DNA from: QUBU01 sp014337915
GTDB taxonomy: Bacteria; Pseudomonadota; Gammaproteobacteria; Steroidobacterales; GCA-2729495
Reading direction: 5' to 3'
Length of the DNA: 64,000 bases
Assembly (NCBI GenBank): GCA_030263395.1
Contig: SZOW01000004.1
Location: 1 to 64,000, forward strand
Shown here: positions 38,266 through 46,811 of the stretch, piece by piece
How positions within the stretch are numbered: the first letter of the stretch is position 1
Layout: every line of letters begins with the position of its first letter
Position numbers and translations under genes: made by a program
The notes under the pieces: model-generated
Database searches by the model: none
What the model was told of the DNA's origin: nothing
What the model saw: the letters and a program-made list of their open reading frames with translations, nothing else

Positions 38266-38868
38266 GTGGCTACAGCAGTGGAACTCTTGCGCTGGGAGCG
38301 GCGCCGCAAGATGCAGGTGCGCGAGTCCTTCAGCGCTGGTCTGGCGCATTTCCGCAGTGCGGGCGGAGACGCCGAGGCCTTTTATCATGCCTGTATCGAC
38401 TATCTCGTCCCGGGCCAGCAGCGGCTCATCGACCAGGACCGGCGCCTCGTGGACCTGCTCGCACCACGGGTGCCGGCCGCGCAGCAGGCGGACCACCAGG
38501 CCATGCAGGCGCTGCGCGGGCGCCTGGACCTCGGCGCGAAGTCCCTGAAGGAATTTGAGGCTGCTGCAGGCCAGTACCGGCGGGCAGGGCGGACGGGTCG
38601 TGCCGATTTCGAGGCAGCGGCCGCGCGCTTCCTCGATGTGCTGGTCAACGTACTCGGTGCACGCAGCCACTCGCTGCGCCATCTCACCTCGACGCTGCTG
38701 AGCGATGAGGACTGGCAGCACATCGTCGATTCGACGCCGGCATTCACCGCAGCGGAGGCCGCGGCGTTCGCCGCCGTGACCGCCGCGGCGCCAGCGGGTG
38801 CCGCGCCCGAGGACATGGCGGCACAGCCCGGCGCACCTGGCGCCGGGCCGCAGCGGCACGCTACCTGA
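38266..38868 (+). CDS. helical protein of unknown function, possibly hemerythrin-like
   Basis: I do not recognise this 200-residue protein with certainty. It starts at GTG 38266 behind a strong GGGAGGAG site. The first ~165 residues are predicted helical, with spaced His and acidic residues (FYHACIDYLVPGQQRLIDQD, QADHQAMQALR, ARSHSLRHL) and LLSDEDWQHIVDST. These recall hemerythrin/HHE four-helix bundles, though the full ligand set is not obvious. The C-terminal 40 residues are Ala/Pro/Gly-rich and likely disordered. It is divergent from the Rieske oxygenase and may share its control. Confidence 0.7.
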   Translation: MATAVELLRWERRRKMQVRESFSAGLAHFRSAGGDAEAFYHACIDYLVPGQQRLIDQDRRLVDLLAPRVPAAQQADHQAMQALRGRLDLGAKSLKEFEAAAGQYRRAGRTGRADFEAAAARFLDVLVNVLGARSHSLRHLTSTLLSDEDWQHIVDSTPAFTAAEAAAFAAVTAAAPAGAAPEDMAAQPGAPGAGPQRHAT

Positions 38869-38892
38869 ATCCCGGCTGATGGTGCCAGCGAT

Positions 38893-38977
38893 TGGTGCCC
38901 AGGAGAGGACTCGAACCTCCACGGATCGCTCCACTGGTACCTGAAACCAGCGCGTCTACCAATTCCGCCACCTGGGC
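38893..38977 (-). tRNA. tRNA-Leu (anticodon CAG)
   Basis: The minus strand forms a class II tRNA with a long variable arm. The acceptor stem is GCCCAGG with CCTGGGC, followed by discriminator A and an encoded CCA. The D region is TGGCGGAATTGGTAGACGCG, the anticodon stem CTGGT/ACCAG closes loop TTCAGGT (anticodon CAG), and the T-arm carries GGTTCGAGTCC. It reads CUG, the commonest Leu codon here. Confidence 0.95.
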
Positions 38978-38998
38978 ACGGGGCGCGAGAGTGGCGCG

Positions 38999-39027
38999 AA
39001 TTTAATGGCGCCCTGTATGCTTGTCAA
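38999..39027 (-). promoter_or_regulatory. tRNA-Leu promoter
   Basis: Towards the tRNA a perfect -35 TTGACA (plus-strand 39022-39027) is followed after exactly 17 bases by TAAATT (38999-39004). A GC-rich discriminator (CGCGCC) comes next, typical of stringent stable-RNA promoters, and the mature 5' end lies about 22 bases downstream of the -10. Confidence 0.75.
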
Positions 39028-39056
39028 CGAAATGAGCCGGTTTTCGTTGCACGACA

Positions 39057-41303
39057 TTGGCTAGGCGCCGCACTCCGGCCGGGCGCAGGCCAGCGGCCGC
39101 TGGTTCCCGGCCGCGCTATCGGCACCCGGTACCGGACGCCGGCGACATCATCTCGATGTTGCAGGCCGGCGGTGTTCCACAGACCTTCGCCGCGCTGGCT
39201 GCAGCGCTCCAGGTAAAGCAGCCTCGCCACCAGGACAGCCTGCGCAAGCGCCTGCAGGACCTGGTCAGCGCGGGCCGCCTGCTGCTCAACCGCCGTGGTG
39301 AGTACTGCCTCATCGAGAAGCTCGATGCAGTGACCGGGGTCGTGTCGGCGCATCGCGATGGCTATGGTTTCCTCATCACCAGCGACGGCAGCGGCGATGT
39401 CTTCCTGCCGCCCGATGAGATGCGCCAGCTGCTCGATGGAGATCGGGTGGCCGTGCGCCTCACCGGCTCCGGCCCGCGCGGCCGCCGTGCCGGCACGGTC
39501 ATGGAAATCCTCGAGCGCGGCAAGCAGAGCGTGGTCGGCCGCTACGTGCGCGAGCGGGGAATCGGTTACGTCGTCGAAGGCGGCCGCTCCGCACGCCATT
39601 ACCTGGTTCCCGATGCGCATCGCGGCGGCGCCACCGACGGGCATTTCGTCAAGATCGAGATCATCAGCTACCCAGGCATCAATCGCGAGGCGCAGGGCAA
39701 GGTCGTCCGGCTGCTGGGCAGCCCCGAAGAGGATCCGGCGGTGGCCACCGATGCAGCCCTGGAGATTTATGGGCTGCCCGCGGTTTTTCCCCCCGAAGTC
39801 CGCCGGGATGCGGCCGCCCTGGGCGTCGAGGTGAAGGCAGGCGACAAGGCCGGGCGGACGGACCTGCGCGAGCTGCCGCTGGTGACCATCGACGGCGCGG
39901 ATGCGCGTGACTTCGACGATGCGGTGTATGCCGAGCCCATGGCGGGCGGCTGGCGCCTGCTGGTGGCCATCGCCGATGTTTCCCACTATGTGCGCGCGGG
40001 CGAGCCGCTGGACCGGGAGGCCGCCCATCGCAGCACTTCCGCCTACTTCCCGGACCGGGTCGTGCCGATGCTGCCGGAGCAGCTGTCCAACGGCCTGTGT
40101 TCCCTCAACCCGGATGTCGACCGCCTGTGCATGGTCTGCGAGATGCGGGTGTCGGCTGCCGGGGAGGTCGGCGATGCGCGCTTCTTCCGTGCCGTCATGC
40201 GGTCGCGCCAGCGGCTGGTGTACGAGGACGTGCAGGCGGCCCGCGACGGCAACGTGGGCGTACGCCAGCGCCTGAAGGGCGTGCAGACCCAGCTGGACAA
40301 CCTCTACGGCGTGTTCGCGAGCCTGGAGCGGGCGCGCCGGCGGCGCGGCGCGCTGGAACTGGAATTGCCCGAGGCGCAGATCACCCTCGGCACCAACGGT
40401 CGTATCGCCAGCATCAGCCTGCGCCAGCGCAACGATGCCCATCGGCTGATCGAGGAATGCATGATCGCGGCCAATGTGCAGGCGGCGAAGTTCCTGCAAC
40501 GTCGCCATCTGCCGACCCTGTATCGGGTGCATGCCGGGCCGGACGAGGAGAAGTTCGAGAACCTGCGGCTGATGCTGCAGGCGCTCGGGGCCAAGGTCAC
40601 CAGCCAGGCGCGGGCGCGGCCGCGCGAAATCAATCGCATCCTCGCCGCGCTGCGCGACCGGCCGGACTACCCGATGCTGGCGACGGCGGTGCTGCGCACC
40701 ATGGCGCAGGCGGTGTACCAGCCGGCCAACATCGGGCATTTCGGCCTGGGCCTGGCCACCTACACCCACTTCACCTCGCCCATCCGCCGCTACCCGGACC
40801 TGCTGGTGCACCGCGGTATCGGCCACATCCTCGACCACGGCAAGCCAGCCGCCTACCGCTACGACGTGCCGGCCATGGAGTTGCTGGGGCGGCTCACCTC
40901 CGAGCGCGAACGCCGCGCTGAGGAAGCGGCCCGCCACGTGGAGGCGCGCTACAAGTGCGCCTACGTCAAGGACCGCATCGGCGAGGTAGCCGATGGCGTC
41001 GTCTCGGGCCTGACGCATTTCGGCCTGTTCGTGACCCTGACGGCGCTCAATGTCGACGGGCTGGTACACGTCACCAGCCTGCGCAACGACTACTACCACC
41101 TCGAGCAGGGCGGCCTGCGCCTCGCCGGTGAGCGCAGCGGGCGCAGCTATGGCCTGGGCGAGCGCCTGCGGGTGCGCATCTTAAGGGTGGATGTCGACGA
41201 GGCGCGCATCGACCTCGCCCTGGAGGATGACGCAGCGACGCCGGCCCAGCGCACCCGGCGGCAGGCCGCGCTGCCGCGGCGGCACTCGCAGAGGCAGCGA
41301 TGA
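39057..41303 (+). CDS. rnr: ribonuclease R
   Basis: RNase R is a 3'-5' processive exoribonuclease that degrades structured RNA. The 748-residue protein has an N-terminal winged-helix region, two cold-shock domains, the RNB catalytic core and a C-terminal S1 domain followed by a basic tail. Catalytic Asp residues appear in TIDGADARDFDDAVYAE, and THFTSPIRRYPDLLVHR is the RNB signature. The start is uncertain: TTG 39057 gives the expected length, but no ribosome site is evident. rlmB follows with an ATGA overlap. Confidence 0.95.
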   Translation: MARRRTPAGRRPAAAGSRPRYRHPVPDAGDIISMLQAGGVPQTFAALAAALQVKQPRHQDSLRKRLQDLVSAGRLLLNRRGEYCLIEKLDAVTGVVSAHRDGYGFLITSDGSGDVFLPPDEMRQLLDGDRVAVRLTGSGPRGRRAGTVMEILERGKQSVVGRYVRERGIGYVVEGGRSARHYLVPDAHRGGATDGHFVKIEIISYPGINREAQGKVVRLLGSPEEDPAVATDAALEIYGLPAVFPPEVRRDAAALGVEVKAGDKAGRTDLRELPLVTIDGADARDFDDAVYAEPMAGGWRLLVAIADVSHYVRAGEPLDREAAHRSTSAYFPDRVVPMLPEQLSNGLCSLNPDVDRLCMVCEMRVSAAGEVGDARFFRAVMRSRQRLVYEDVQAARDGNVGVRQRLKGVQTQLDNLYGVFASLERARRRRGALELELPEAQITLGTNGRIASISLRQRNDAHRLIEECMIAANVQAAKFLQRRHLPTLYRVHAGPDEEKFENLRLMLQALGAKVTSQARARPREINRILAALRDRPDYPMLATAVLRTMAQAVYQPANIGHFGLGLATYTHFTSPIRRYPDLLVHRGIGHILDHGKPAAYRYDVPAMELLGRLTSERERRAEEAARHVEARYKCAYVKDRIGEVADGVVSGLTHFGLFVTLTALNVDGLVHVTSLRNDYYHLEQGGLRLAGERSGRSYGLGERLRVRILRVDVDEARIDLALEDDAATPAQRTRRQAALPRRHSQRQR

Positions 41304-42055
41304 GCAGCGGCGACCGGCTCACCTATGGCATCCAGGCGGTGCGCAAGGCATTGGCCGCGGGCCGTGCGTCGCGCCTGTACCTGCAGGAGGACCTCGGGCA
41401 GAAGCGGCTGGGCCGCCTTGCCGACGACATCACGCGCAGCCGGGTCCCGGTGGAACTCTGCCCGGCCCAGCAGCTCGAGCGCCTGACGGGGACCACCAAG
41501 CACCAGGGCATAGCCGCACGGGTGACCGGTGCCGCGAGCCTGTCCGATCGCGAGGCGCTGGCACTGGTCGCGACACTGGCGCCGCCCCTGATCCTGGCCC
41601 TGGACGGCATCGAGGACCCACGCAACTTCGGGTCGCTGCTGCGGACGGCCGACGCCGCAGGCGTGGACCTGGTGGTCACCGGCCGGAGCCGCAATGTGGG
41701 CGTGACACCGGTCGCGAGCAAGGTGGCGGCGGGTGCCGCCGAGGCCCAGCCGCTGGCCGAGGTGGCGAATCTGGCACGCTTCCTGGAGCAGCTGGCGGAG
41801 GCGGGCATCAGGATCGTCGGTACCGACGAGGCCGCCCCAGTCAGCCTGTTCGATGCCGACCTGGCCGGGCCGCTGGCGCTGGTCATGGGGGCCGAGGGCC
41901 GGGGCATGCGCCGCCTGACCCGGGAGCGCTGCGACCTGCTCGTCAGGCTGCCCATGCACGGGGTCGTGGAGAGCCTGAATGTCGCCGTGGCGGCCGGCAT
42001 CTGCCTGTACGAGTGCCAGCGCCAGCGCCTTGCACGGGCCGGACCCGTCCGGTAG
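41300..42055 (+). CDS. rlmB: 23S rRNA (guanosine-2'-O-)-methyltransferase RlmB
   Basis: RlmB methylates G2251 of 23S rRNA. The 251-residue protein has the N-terminal substrate-binding domain (TYGIQAVRKAL) and the SpoU knotted methyltransferase domain: LDGIEDPRNFGSLLRTADAAG, LVMGAEGRGMRRL and LPMHGVVESLNVAVAAGICLYE (quoted parts under 20). It overlaps rnr by ATGA, a common adjacency. Confidence 0.95.
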   Translation: MSSGDRLTYGIQAVRKALAAGRASRLYLQEDLGQKRLGRLADDITRSRVPVELCPAQQLERLTGTTKHQGIAARVTGAASLSDREALALVATLAPPLILALDGIEDPRNFGSLLRTADAAGVDLVVTGRSRNVGVTPVASKVAAGAAEAQPLAEVANLARFLEQLAEAGIRIVGTDEAAPVSLFDADLAGPLALVMGAEGRGMRRLTRERCDLLVRLPMHGVVESLNVAVAAGICLYECQRQRLARAGPVR

Positions 42056-42071
42056 GATGCCGCGTCCTGCA

Positions 42072-42122
42072 GGGTCCGGCTGGCGCCGGATCCGCCTCCT
42101 TGCCACACCGCGCAGCGGGTGG
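42072..42122 (+). promoter_or_regulatory. two-hairpin leader of the rpsF-rpsR operon
   Basis: Two stems lie between rlmB and rpsF. The first (42072-42093) pairs GGGTCCGGC with GCCGGATCC, with one G-U, around loop TGGC. The second (42103-42122) pairs CCAC-CCGC with GCGG-GTGG, with one bulged A, around GCA, and ends 22 bases before the ATG. S6-S18 complexes are known to bind a stem with a CCG-containing bulge in their own leader, so the second stem is a candidate autoregulatory site. The exact motif match is unchecked. Confidence 0.4.
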
Positions 42123-42144
42123 CTTTGATCCACAGGGAGCCACA

Positions 42145-42564
42145 ATGCGTCACTACGAGATCGTGTTTCTGGTCCATCCGGACCAGAGCGAGCAGGTCCC
42201 CGCGATGGTCGAGCGCTATCGGGGGATCATCACCGGCAGCGGTGGCACGGTGCACCGCCTCGAAGACTGGGGGCGGCGGCAGCTGGCCCACACCATCGCC
42301 AAGGTCCACAAGGCACACTATGTGCTCATGAACATCGAGTGCACCAAGCCGGCACTCGATGAGCTCGCTGATGCTTTCCGTTTCAGCGATGCCGTGCTGC
42401 GCCACCTGGTCATCCGACGCGACGAGGCTGTGACCGAGCCTTCGTTCCTTGCCCGGTCCGCCGACGAGGACAACCGCGAAGGTTCCGGTCGCGGCGCTGC
42501 CCGCGAGCAGGCCCGCGGTAACGAGGAAGGCCCGCCGGCCGAGGCCGAGCAGGCTGCCGGCTAG
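42145..42564 (+). CDS. rpsF: 30S ribosomal protein S6
   Basis: S6 binds S18 on the 30S platform. The protein begins MRHYEIVFLVHPDQSEQVP and has the family segment RLEDWGRRQLAHTIAKVHKAHYVLMN (quoted part: RLEDWGRRQLAHTIAK). The C-terminal 35 residues are acidic and Gly/Glu/Arg-rich, resembling the tail glutamylated by RimK in E. coli. GGGAG precedes the ATG. A longer open frame upstream is only rlmB in another frame. Confidence 0.97.
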   Translation: MRHYEIVFLVHPDQSEQVPAMVERYRGIITGSGGTVHRLEDWGRRQLAHTIAKVHKAHYVLMNIECTKPALDELADAFRFSDAVLRHLVIRRDEAVTEPSFLARSADEDNREGSGRGAAREQARGNEEGPPAEAEQAAG

Positions 42565-42599
42565 CGCCGGCCCATGACACAGATTTCCGGAGCAGTGAC

Positions 42600-42824
42600 G
42601 TGAGCAGATTTTTCAGGCGCCGCAAGTTCTGCAAGTTCTCCGCCGAAGGGGTCAAGGAGATCGACTACAAGGATCTCGAGACCCTGCGGCAGTTCATCAC
42701 CGAGACCGGCAAGGTGGTCCCGAGCCGCATCACCGGCACCAGAGCCAACTACCAGCGCCAGCTGGCACTGGCGGTGAAGCGCGCCCGCTTCCTGGCCCTG
42801 CTGCCGTACACGGACAAGCATTGA
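42600..42824 (+). CDS. rpsR: 30S ribosomal protein S18
   Basis: The 74-residue S18 begins with GTG (SRFFRRRKFCKFSAEG) behind GGAG. IDYKDLETLRQFITETGKVVPSRITG and the C-terminal LALAVKRARFLALLPY are diagnostic (each is quoted only in part here). It binds 16S rRNA together with S6. The gap to rpsF is 35 bases. Confidence 0.97.
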   Translation: MSRFFRRRKFCKFSAEGVKEIDYKDLETLRQFITETGKVVPSRITGTRANYQRQLALAVKRARFLALLPYTDKH

Positions 42825-42881
42825 TCTGCCACGGCCGGTGCCGCTGAAGCGGCCTCGGCGTGGTGCAGGCAGCGAGCGGCC

Positions 42882-43763
42882 ATGACAGGCTTGCCGGCAT
42901 GGCTCATGGAGCGTCGGGCGGCACGGGTTGCGCTCCTGGCGCTGCTGTTCCCGCTGCCACTGGCACTGGTGATCAGCGCCGCTATTGCCGTGTTGATCAC
43001 CAATGTGAAGGGCTGGCGGCCAGCGCTTGCGGACTGCGGGCTCGCCCTGTTGCTGCTGCTGGTCCTGGCCACCATGGCGGGGACGGGCTGGCTGGAACTT
43101 GGCGTCGGCGCCGCGTTGACCTGGCTGCTGGCAATTTTTCTTGGCCTGCTGCGCAGCCAGCTGTCACTGACGCTGGCGGTGCAGGCGGCGGTGCTGCTCG
43201 GCGTGGCGGCTGCCGTCGGTTTCACGCTGTGGATCCAGGATCCTCAGGCGTATTGGGAACGGGTCCTGACCGACCTGACGCAGCGCGCTGCCAGCGCCGG
43301 GCTGGCCGTCGGCCCGGCGGATCTGGTGCCGGGTGCGGCCCAGGTCATGACCGGCATGATGTCTGCCAGTGCGGTGACGAGTTCGGTGGTGGCACTGTTT
43401 CTCGGCTCGGCCTGGAGCGGCACCATCGACGGCCGGGAGTTCGGCAGCGATTTCAGGGCGCTGCGGATGGGCCGCATGCTGAGCCTGGCGACGGCCGGGG
43501 CGGCGCTGTTGCTGCTCACCGGCCAGCGCGGGATGGCTGACGACCTGCTGCTGGTCTTTGCCAGCGGTTTCGTGCTGCAGGGCCTGTCGGTCATGCACTG
43601 GCATGGGACCGAACGCCAGTGGCCAAGGCTGTGGTCGCTGGCGCTGTACCTGCCGATGGCATTGCTGCCGGCGGTCGCGGTGCTGGAACTGCTGGGACTC
43701 GCCATCGTTGGCCTGGTCGATAACCTGTACGACCTGCGGCGGAATGGTCGCGAAGTGGTGTAA
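42882..43763 (+). CDS. DUF2232 family multi-pass membrane protein
   Basis: The 293-residue protein is almost wholly hydrophobic with about seven to eight predicted helices, among them PLALVISAAIAVLITNV, LALLLLLVLATMAGTG and ALLPAVAVLELLGLAIVGL. It matches the DUF2232 (YybS-like) proteins that lie between rpsR and rplI in many gammaproteobacteria. Charged residues are few and the C-terminus (YDLRRNGREVV) is cytosolic by the positive-inside rule. Function is unknown. Confidence 0.85.
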   Translation: MTGLPAWLMERRAARVALLALLFPLPLALVISAAIAVLITNVKGWRPALADCGLALLLLLVLATMAGTGWLELGVGAALTWLLAIFLGLLRSQLSLTLAVQAAVLLGVAAAVGFTLWIQDPQAYWERVLTDLTQRAASAGLAVGPADLVPGAAQVMTGMMSASAVTSSVVALFLGSAWSGTIDGREFGSDFRALRMGRMLSLATAGAALLLLTGQRGMADDLLLVFASGFVLQGLSVMHWHGTERQWPRLWSLALYLPMALLPAVAVLELLGLAIVGLVDNLYDLRRNGREVV

Positions 43764-43814
43764 TCTGGTCATTGCCGCCCGCGGGCTGGCACACTGAAAA
43801 TTAGAGAGAAGGTC

Positions 43815-44276
43815 ATGGAAGTCATACTGCTCGAAAAGGTCGCGAATCTCGGCAACATCGGCGACCGCGTCAAGGTCAAGCCGGGGTTTGGGCGCAATTT
43901 CCTGCTGCCCAAGGGCAAGGCAACCCTCGCTACTGAGGCCAACATCGCCAGGTTCGAGGCCCGGCGCGCGGAGCTCGAGAGCAAGCAGGCTGCAGAGCTG
44001 GCCGCCGCGCAGGCGCGAGCCGAGCGGCTGGCGCAACTGCAGCTCAGGATTCCGGCAAAGGCCGGCAGCGAGGGCAAGCTCTTCGGTTCCCTCGGCACCA
44101 TCGACATTGCCGAAGCCTGCACGGCCGCGGGTTGCCCGCTGGAGCGCAGCGAAGTGCGCATGCCGGCGGGTCCGATCCGCACCATCGGCGAGCATCAGGT
44201 CGACCTGCACCTGCATGCCGACGTCACCGTGTCCATCACCCTGAATGTCGTGGCGGAGGACGCCGCGTCCGCGTAA
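43815..44276 (+). CDS. rplI: 50S ribosomal protein L9
   Basis: L9 is an elongated 23S-binding protein. The 153-residue product starts MEVILLEKVANLGNIGDRV, has the long central helix and a normal C-terminal domain (KLFGSLGTIDIAEA). The motif GFGRNFLLPKGKA is diagnostic. GAGAAGG stands before the ATG, and dnaB follows after 19 bases. Confidence 0.96.
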   Translation: MEVILLEKVANLGNIGDRVKVKPGFGRNFLLPKGKATLATEANIARFEARRAELESKQAAELAAAQARAERLAQLQLRIPAKAGSEGKLFGSLGTIDIAEACTAAGCPLERSEVRMPAGPIRTIGEHQVDLHLHADVTVSITLNVVAEDAASA

Positions 44277-44295
44277 CGGAGCGACGGGTGCCGCC

Positions 44296-45684
44296 ATGGC
44301 CAGCGCTTTTTCCGCTGCAGAGCCATCCGTGGCCGGCATCGACCGCCTCAACCTGCCGCCCAGTTCGGTGCAGGCCGAGCAGGCGTTGCTCGGCGGCCTC
44401 ATGCTGGACAACGCGGCCTGGGACAGGGTCGCCGATCTGGTTTCCGAAGCCGACTTCTACCGGCCCGACCACCGCCTGATCTTCGGCGCGATCCGCGCGC
44501 TTGCCGAAAGGCGCCAGCCCTTCGACGCCATCACGATCTCGGAGTACCTGGAGAGTCGTGCCGAGATTGCCGATGCGGGCGGCCTCGGCTACCTGGCGAC
44601 ACTGGTCCGCGATACCCCGAGTGCGGCGAATGTTGCCGACTATGGGCGCATCATCCGCGACCGTGCCCTGCTGCGCGAGCTGGTACAGACCGGCAACAGC
44701 ATCGTTGGCAGCGCTTTCCATACCGAGGGACGCCCCGCCGCCGAACTGGTTGATGAGGCCGAGCAGCGCATCCTGGAAATTGCGCGGCGTGGCCAGCGGG
44801 GCGGGGCGGGATTCGTGCACCTGCGCGATGTCCTCGGCAAGACCATCGATCGCCTGGACGAGCTGCATCAGGCGGGAGGGGCCATCACCGGGGTGTCCAC
44901 GGGCTTTTCGCGGTTCGACGAACTCACCTCGGGCCTGCAGAAGGGCGACCTGATCATCGTCGCCGGCCGGCCTTCCATGGGCAAGACCACCCTGGCGCTC
45001 AACATCGCCGAGAACGCGGCCTTCGGCTCGCGCCTGCCAGTGGCCGTGTTCAGCATGGAGATGTCGGTGGACCAGCTGGCCTTCCGCATGATTTCCTCGC
45101 TGGGCCGCGTGGACCAGGCGCACCTGCGCAATGGTCGCTTTGGCGACGAGGAGTGGCCGCGCATCCACGGTGCGGTGCGCCAGATGGCCGATGCGCGCAT
45201 CTTCATCGACGATACGCCCGCGCTGACACCGACCGAGGTGCGTTCCCGGGCGCGGCGCCTGCAGAAGGAGCATGGCCTCGAACTCATCGTCCTCGATTAC
45301 CTGCAGCTGATGCGGGTGGCTGGCAATGCCGAGAACCGGGCGACGGAGATTTCGGAGATTTCGCGTTCGCTGAAGGCACTGGCCCGTGAGCTGAAGGTAC
45401 CCGTCATTGCGCTGTCGCAGCTGAACCGCAGCGTCGAACAGCGCCAGGACAAGAAGCCGGTGATGTCGGACCTGCGGGAGTCCGGGGCCATCGAGCAGGA
45501 TGCCGACCTCATCGTCTTCATCTATCGCGAAGAGGTCTACAACCAGAACACGCCGCGCAAGGGAATCGCCGACATCACGATTGCCAAGCAGCGCAACGGC
45601 CCCACCGGCGAGTTCCCGCTGACATTCCTCGGCCGGTACACGCGCTTCGAGAATTACGCCCCGGAAATCGAGGTGTTTTCATGA
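44296..45684 (+). CDS. dnaB: replicative DNA helicase
   Basis: DnaB is the hexameric 5'-3' helicase of the replisome. The 462-residue protein has the N-terminal primase-interacting domain (SVQAEQALLGGLMLDN), then a RecA-like domain with Walker A GRPSMGKTTLAL, FSMEMS, Walker B LIVLDYLQLM and SDLRESGAIEQDADLI. No intein interrupts it. I use ATG 44296; a short upstream in-frame extension overlaps rplI. Its TGA overlaps the alr ATG. Confidence 0.97.
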   Translation: MASAFSAAEPSVAGIDRLNLPPSSVQAEQALLGGLMLDNAAWDRVADLVSEADFYRPDHRLIFGAIRALAERRQPFDAITISEYLESRAEIADAGGLGYLATLVRDTPSAANVADYGRIIRDRALLRELVQTGNSIVGSAFHTEGRPAAELVDEAEQRILEIARRGQRGGAGFVHLRDVLGKTIDRLDELHQAGGAITGVSTGFSRFDELTSGLQKGDLIIVAGRPSMGKTTLALNIAENAAFGSRLPVAVFSMEMSVDQLAFRMISSLGRVDQAHLRNGRFGDEEWPRIHGAVRQMADARIFIDDTPALTPTEVRSRARRLQKEHGLELIVLDYLQLMRVAGNAENRATEISEISRSLKALARELKVPVIALSQLNRSVEQRQDKKPVMSDLRESGAIEQDADLIVFIYREEVYNQNTPRKGIADITIAKQRNGPTGEFPLTFLGRYTRFENYAPEIEVFS

Positions 45685-46793
45685 CGCAGGCGGCGGTGGC
45701 CGTCATCAGTGCCACAGCGCTGCGTCACAACCTGCGGAGGGTCCGGGAACTGGCGCCGGGCTGCCCGGTGCTCGCCGTCATCAAGGCGGATGCCTACGGG
45801 CATGGGCTCGTAGCCGTTGCCCGGGCGCTCGGCGATGCCGATGCCTTCGCGGTTGCCCGCCTGGAGGAGGCGGTGCAGCTGCGTGAGGCGGGCATCAGCA
45901 GGCGGATCATTGTGCTGGGCGGCTTCATCGGCAACGAGGAGTTGCTGGAGGCCGTCCACCATGGGCTCGAGGTCGTGGTTCACGACCTCGAGCAGGTCCG
46001 GGTCCTGGAAGCCGTGCCGGCAGGCATCGACGCCTGGCTGAAGATCGATACGGGCATGGGGCGGCTGGGCATCGCACCGGCAGTCCTGCCTGAAGTTCTG
46101 GCAAGGCTGCGCGGCCGGCCAGCGCAATCCGCGGTCCGGCTGATGACCCACCTGGCTGCCGCGGACGACCCGGCTTCGGACCAGACTGCAGGACAGCTGG
46201 CGGCCTTCGAAGCGGCCACTCGCGCGGCCAGGAGGCTGGGCTGGGTGGGCGACGTCAGCATGGCGAATTCGGCCGGGATCCTCGGCGGGTTGGCCACCCG
46301 TACCGGCGGCGTCCTGCCGACGGGATGCCACAACTGGGTCCGGCCGGGACTGATGCTCTATGGCGCCTCACCGTTGCCGGACCGCACCGCTGCATCTCTT
46401 GGCCTGTTGCCGGCCATGTCCTTCCAGAGCCGCTTGCTTGCGGTCCGGCAGCTGCCACGGGGAAGCCGTGTCGGCTACGGAGGAGACTGGCAGGCCACGC
46501 GTGACAGCGTGGTCGGCGTGGCCGCGGCCGGCTATGCCGACGGCTACCCCTGGCACTCGTCGCGCGGCACGCCCGTGCTGGTGAACGGCCATGCAGCACC
46601 CGTCATTGGCCGGGTGTCCATGGACATGATCAGCATCGACCTGACGGGGATTGCCCCTGCGCGACCGGGTGATCCGGTGATCCTCTGGGGAAACGGCCTG
46701 CCGGTGGAGGAGGTTGCCCGCTGCGCGGGCACCATCCCCTATGAGCTCCTCGCCGGCATGGGTCCGCGTGTGCTGCGGCGGGTGACCGATTGA
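45681..46793 (+). CDS. alr: alanine racemase
   Basis: Alr makes D-alanine for peptidoglycan. The PLP lysine is in AVIKADAYGHG near residue 35 and the catalytic tyrosine is in AAAGYADGYPW near residue 280; GRVSMDMISID is also typical. The 370-residue length is normal. The dnaB-alr order with an ATGA overlap is common. It converges on the FHA gene with 12 bases between the stops. Confidence 0.96.
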   Translation: MTQAAVAVISATALRHNLRRVRELAPGCPVLAVIKADAYGHGLVAVARALGDADAFAVARLEEAVQLREAGISRRIIVLGGFIGNEELLEAVHHGLEVVVHDLEQVRVLEAVPAGIDAWLKIDTGMGRLGIAPAVLPEVLARLRGRPAQSAVRLMTHLAAADDPASDQTAGQLAAFEAATRAARRLGWVGDVSMANSAGILGGLATRTGGVLPTGCHNWVRPGLMLYGASPLPDRTAASLGLLPAMSFQSRLLAVRQLPRGSRVGYGGDWQATRDSVVGVAAAGYADGYPWHSSRGTPVLVNGHAAPVIGRVSMDMISIDLTGIAPARPGDPVILWGNGLPVEEVARCAGTIPYELLAGMGPRVLRRVTD

Positions 46794-46811
46794 GGCCAGG
46801 AGCGCTCAGTC
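46788..46811. terminator. hairpin spanning the alr and FHA-gene stop codons
   Basis: GATTGAG (46788-46794) pairs with CTCAGTC (46805-46811), with one G-U, around a ten-base loop. The alr TGA and the FHA-gene TGA (TCA on the plus strand) lie in opposite arms. It is a modest candidate for a bidirectional terminator; no U-run is present. Confidence 0.38.
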
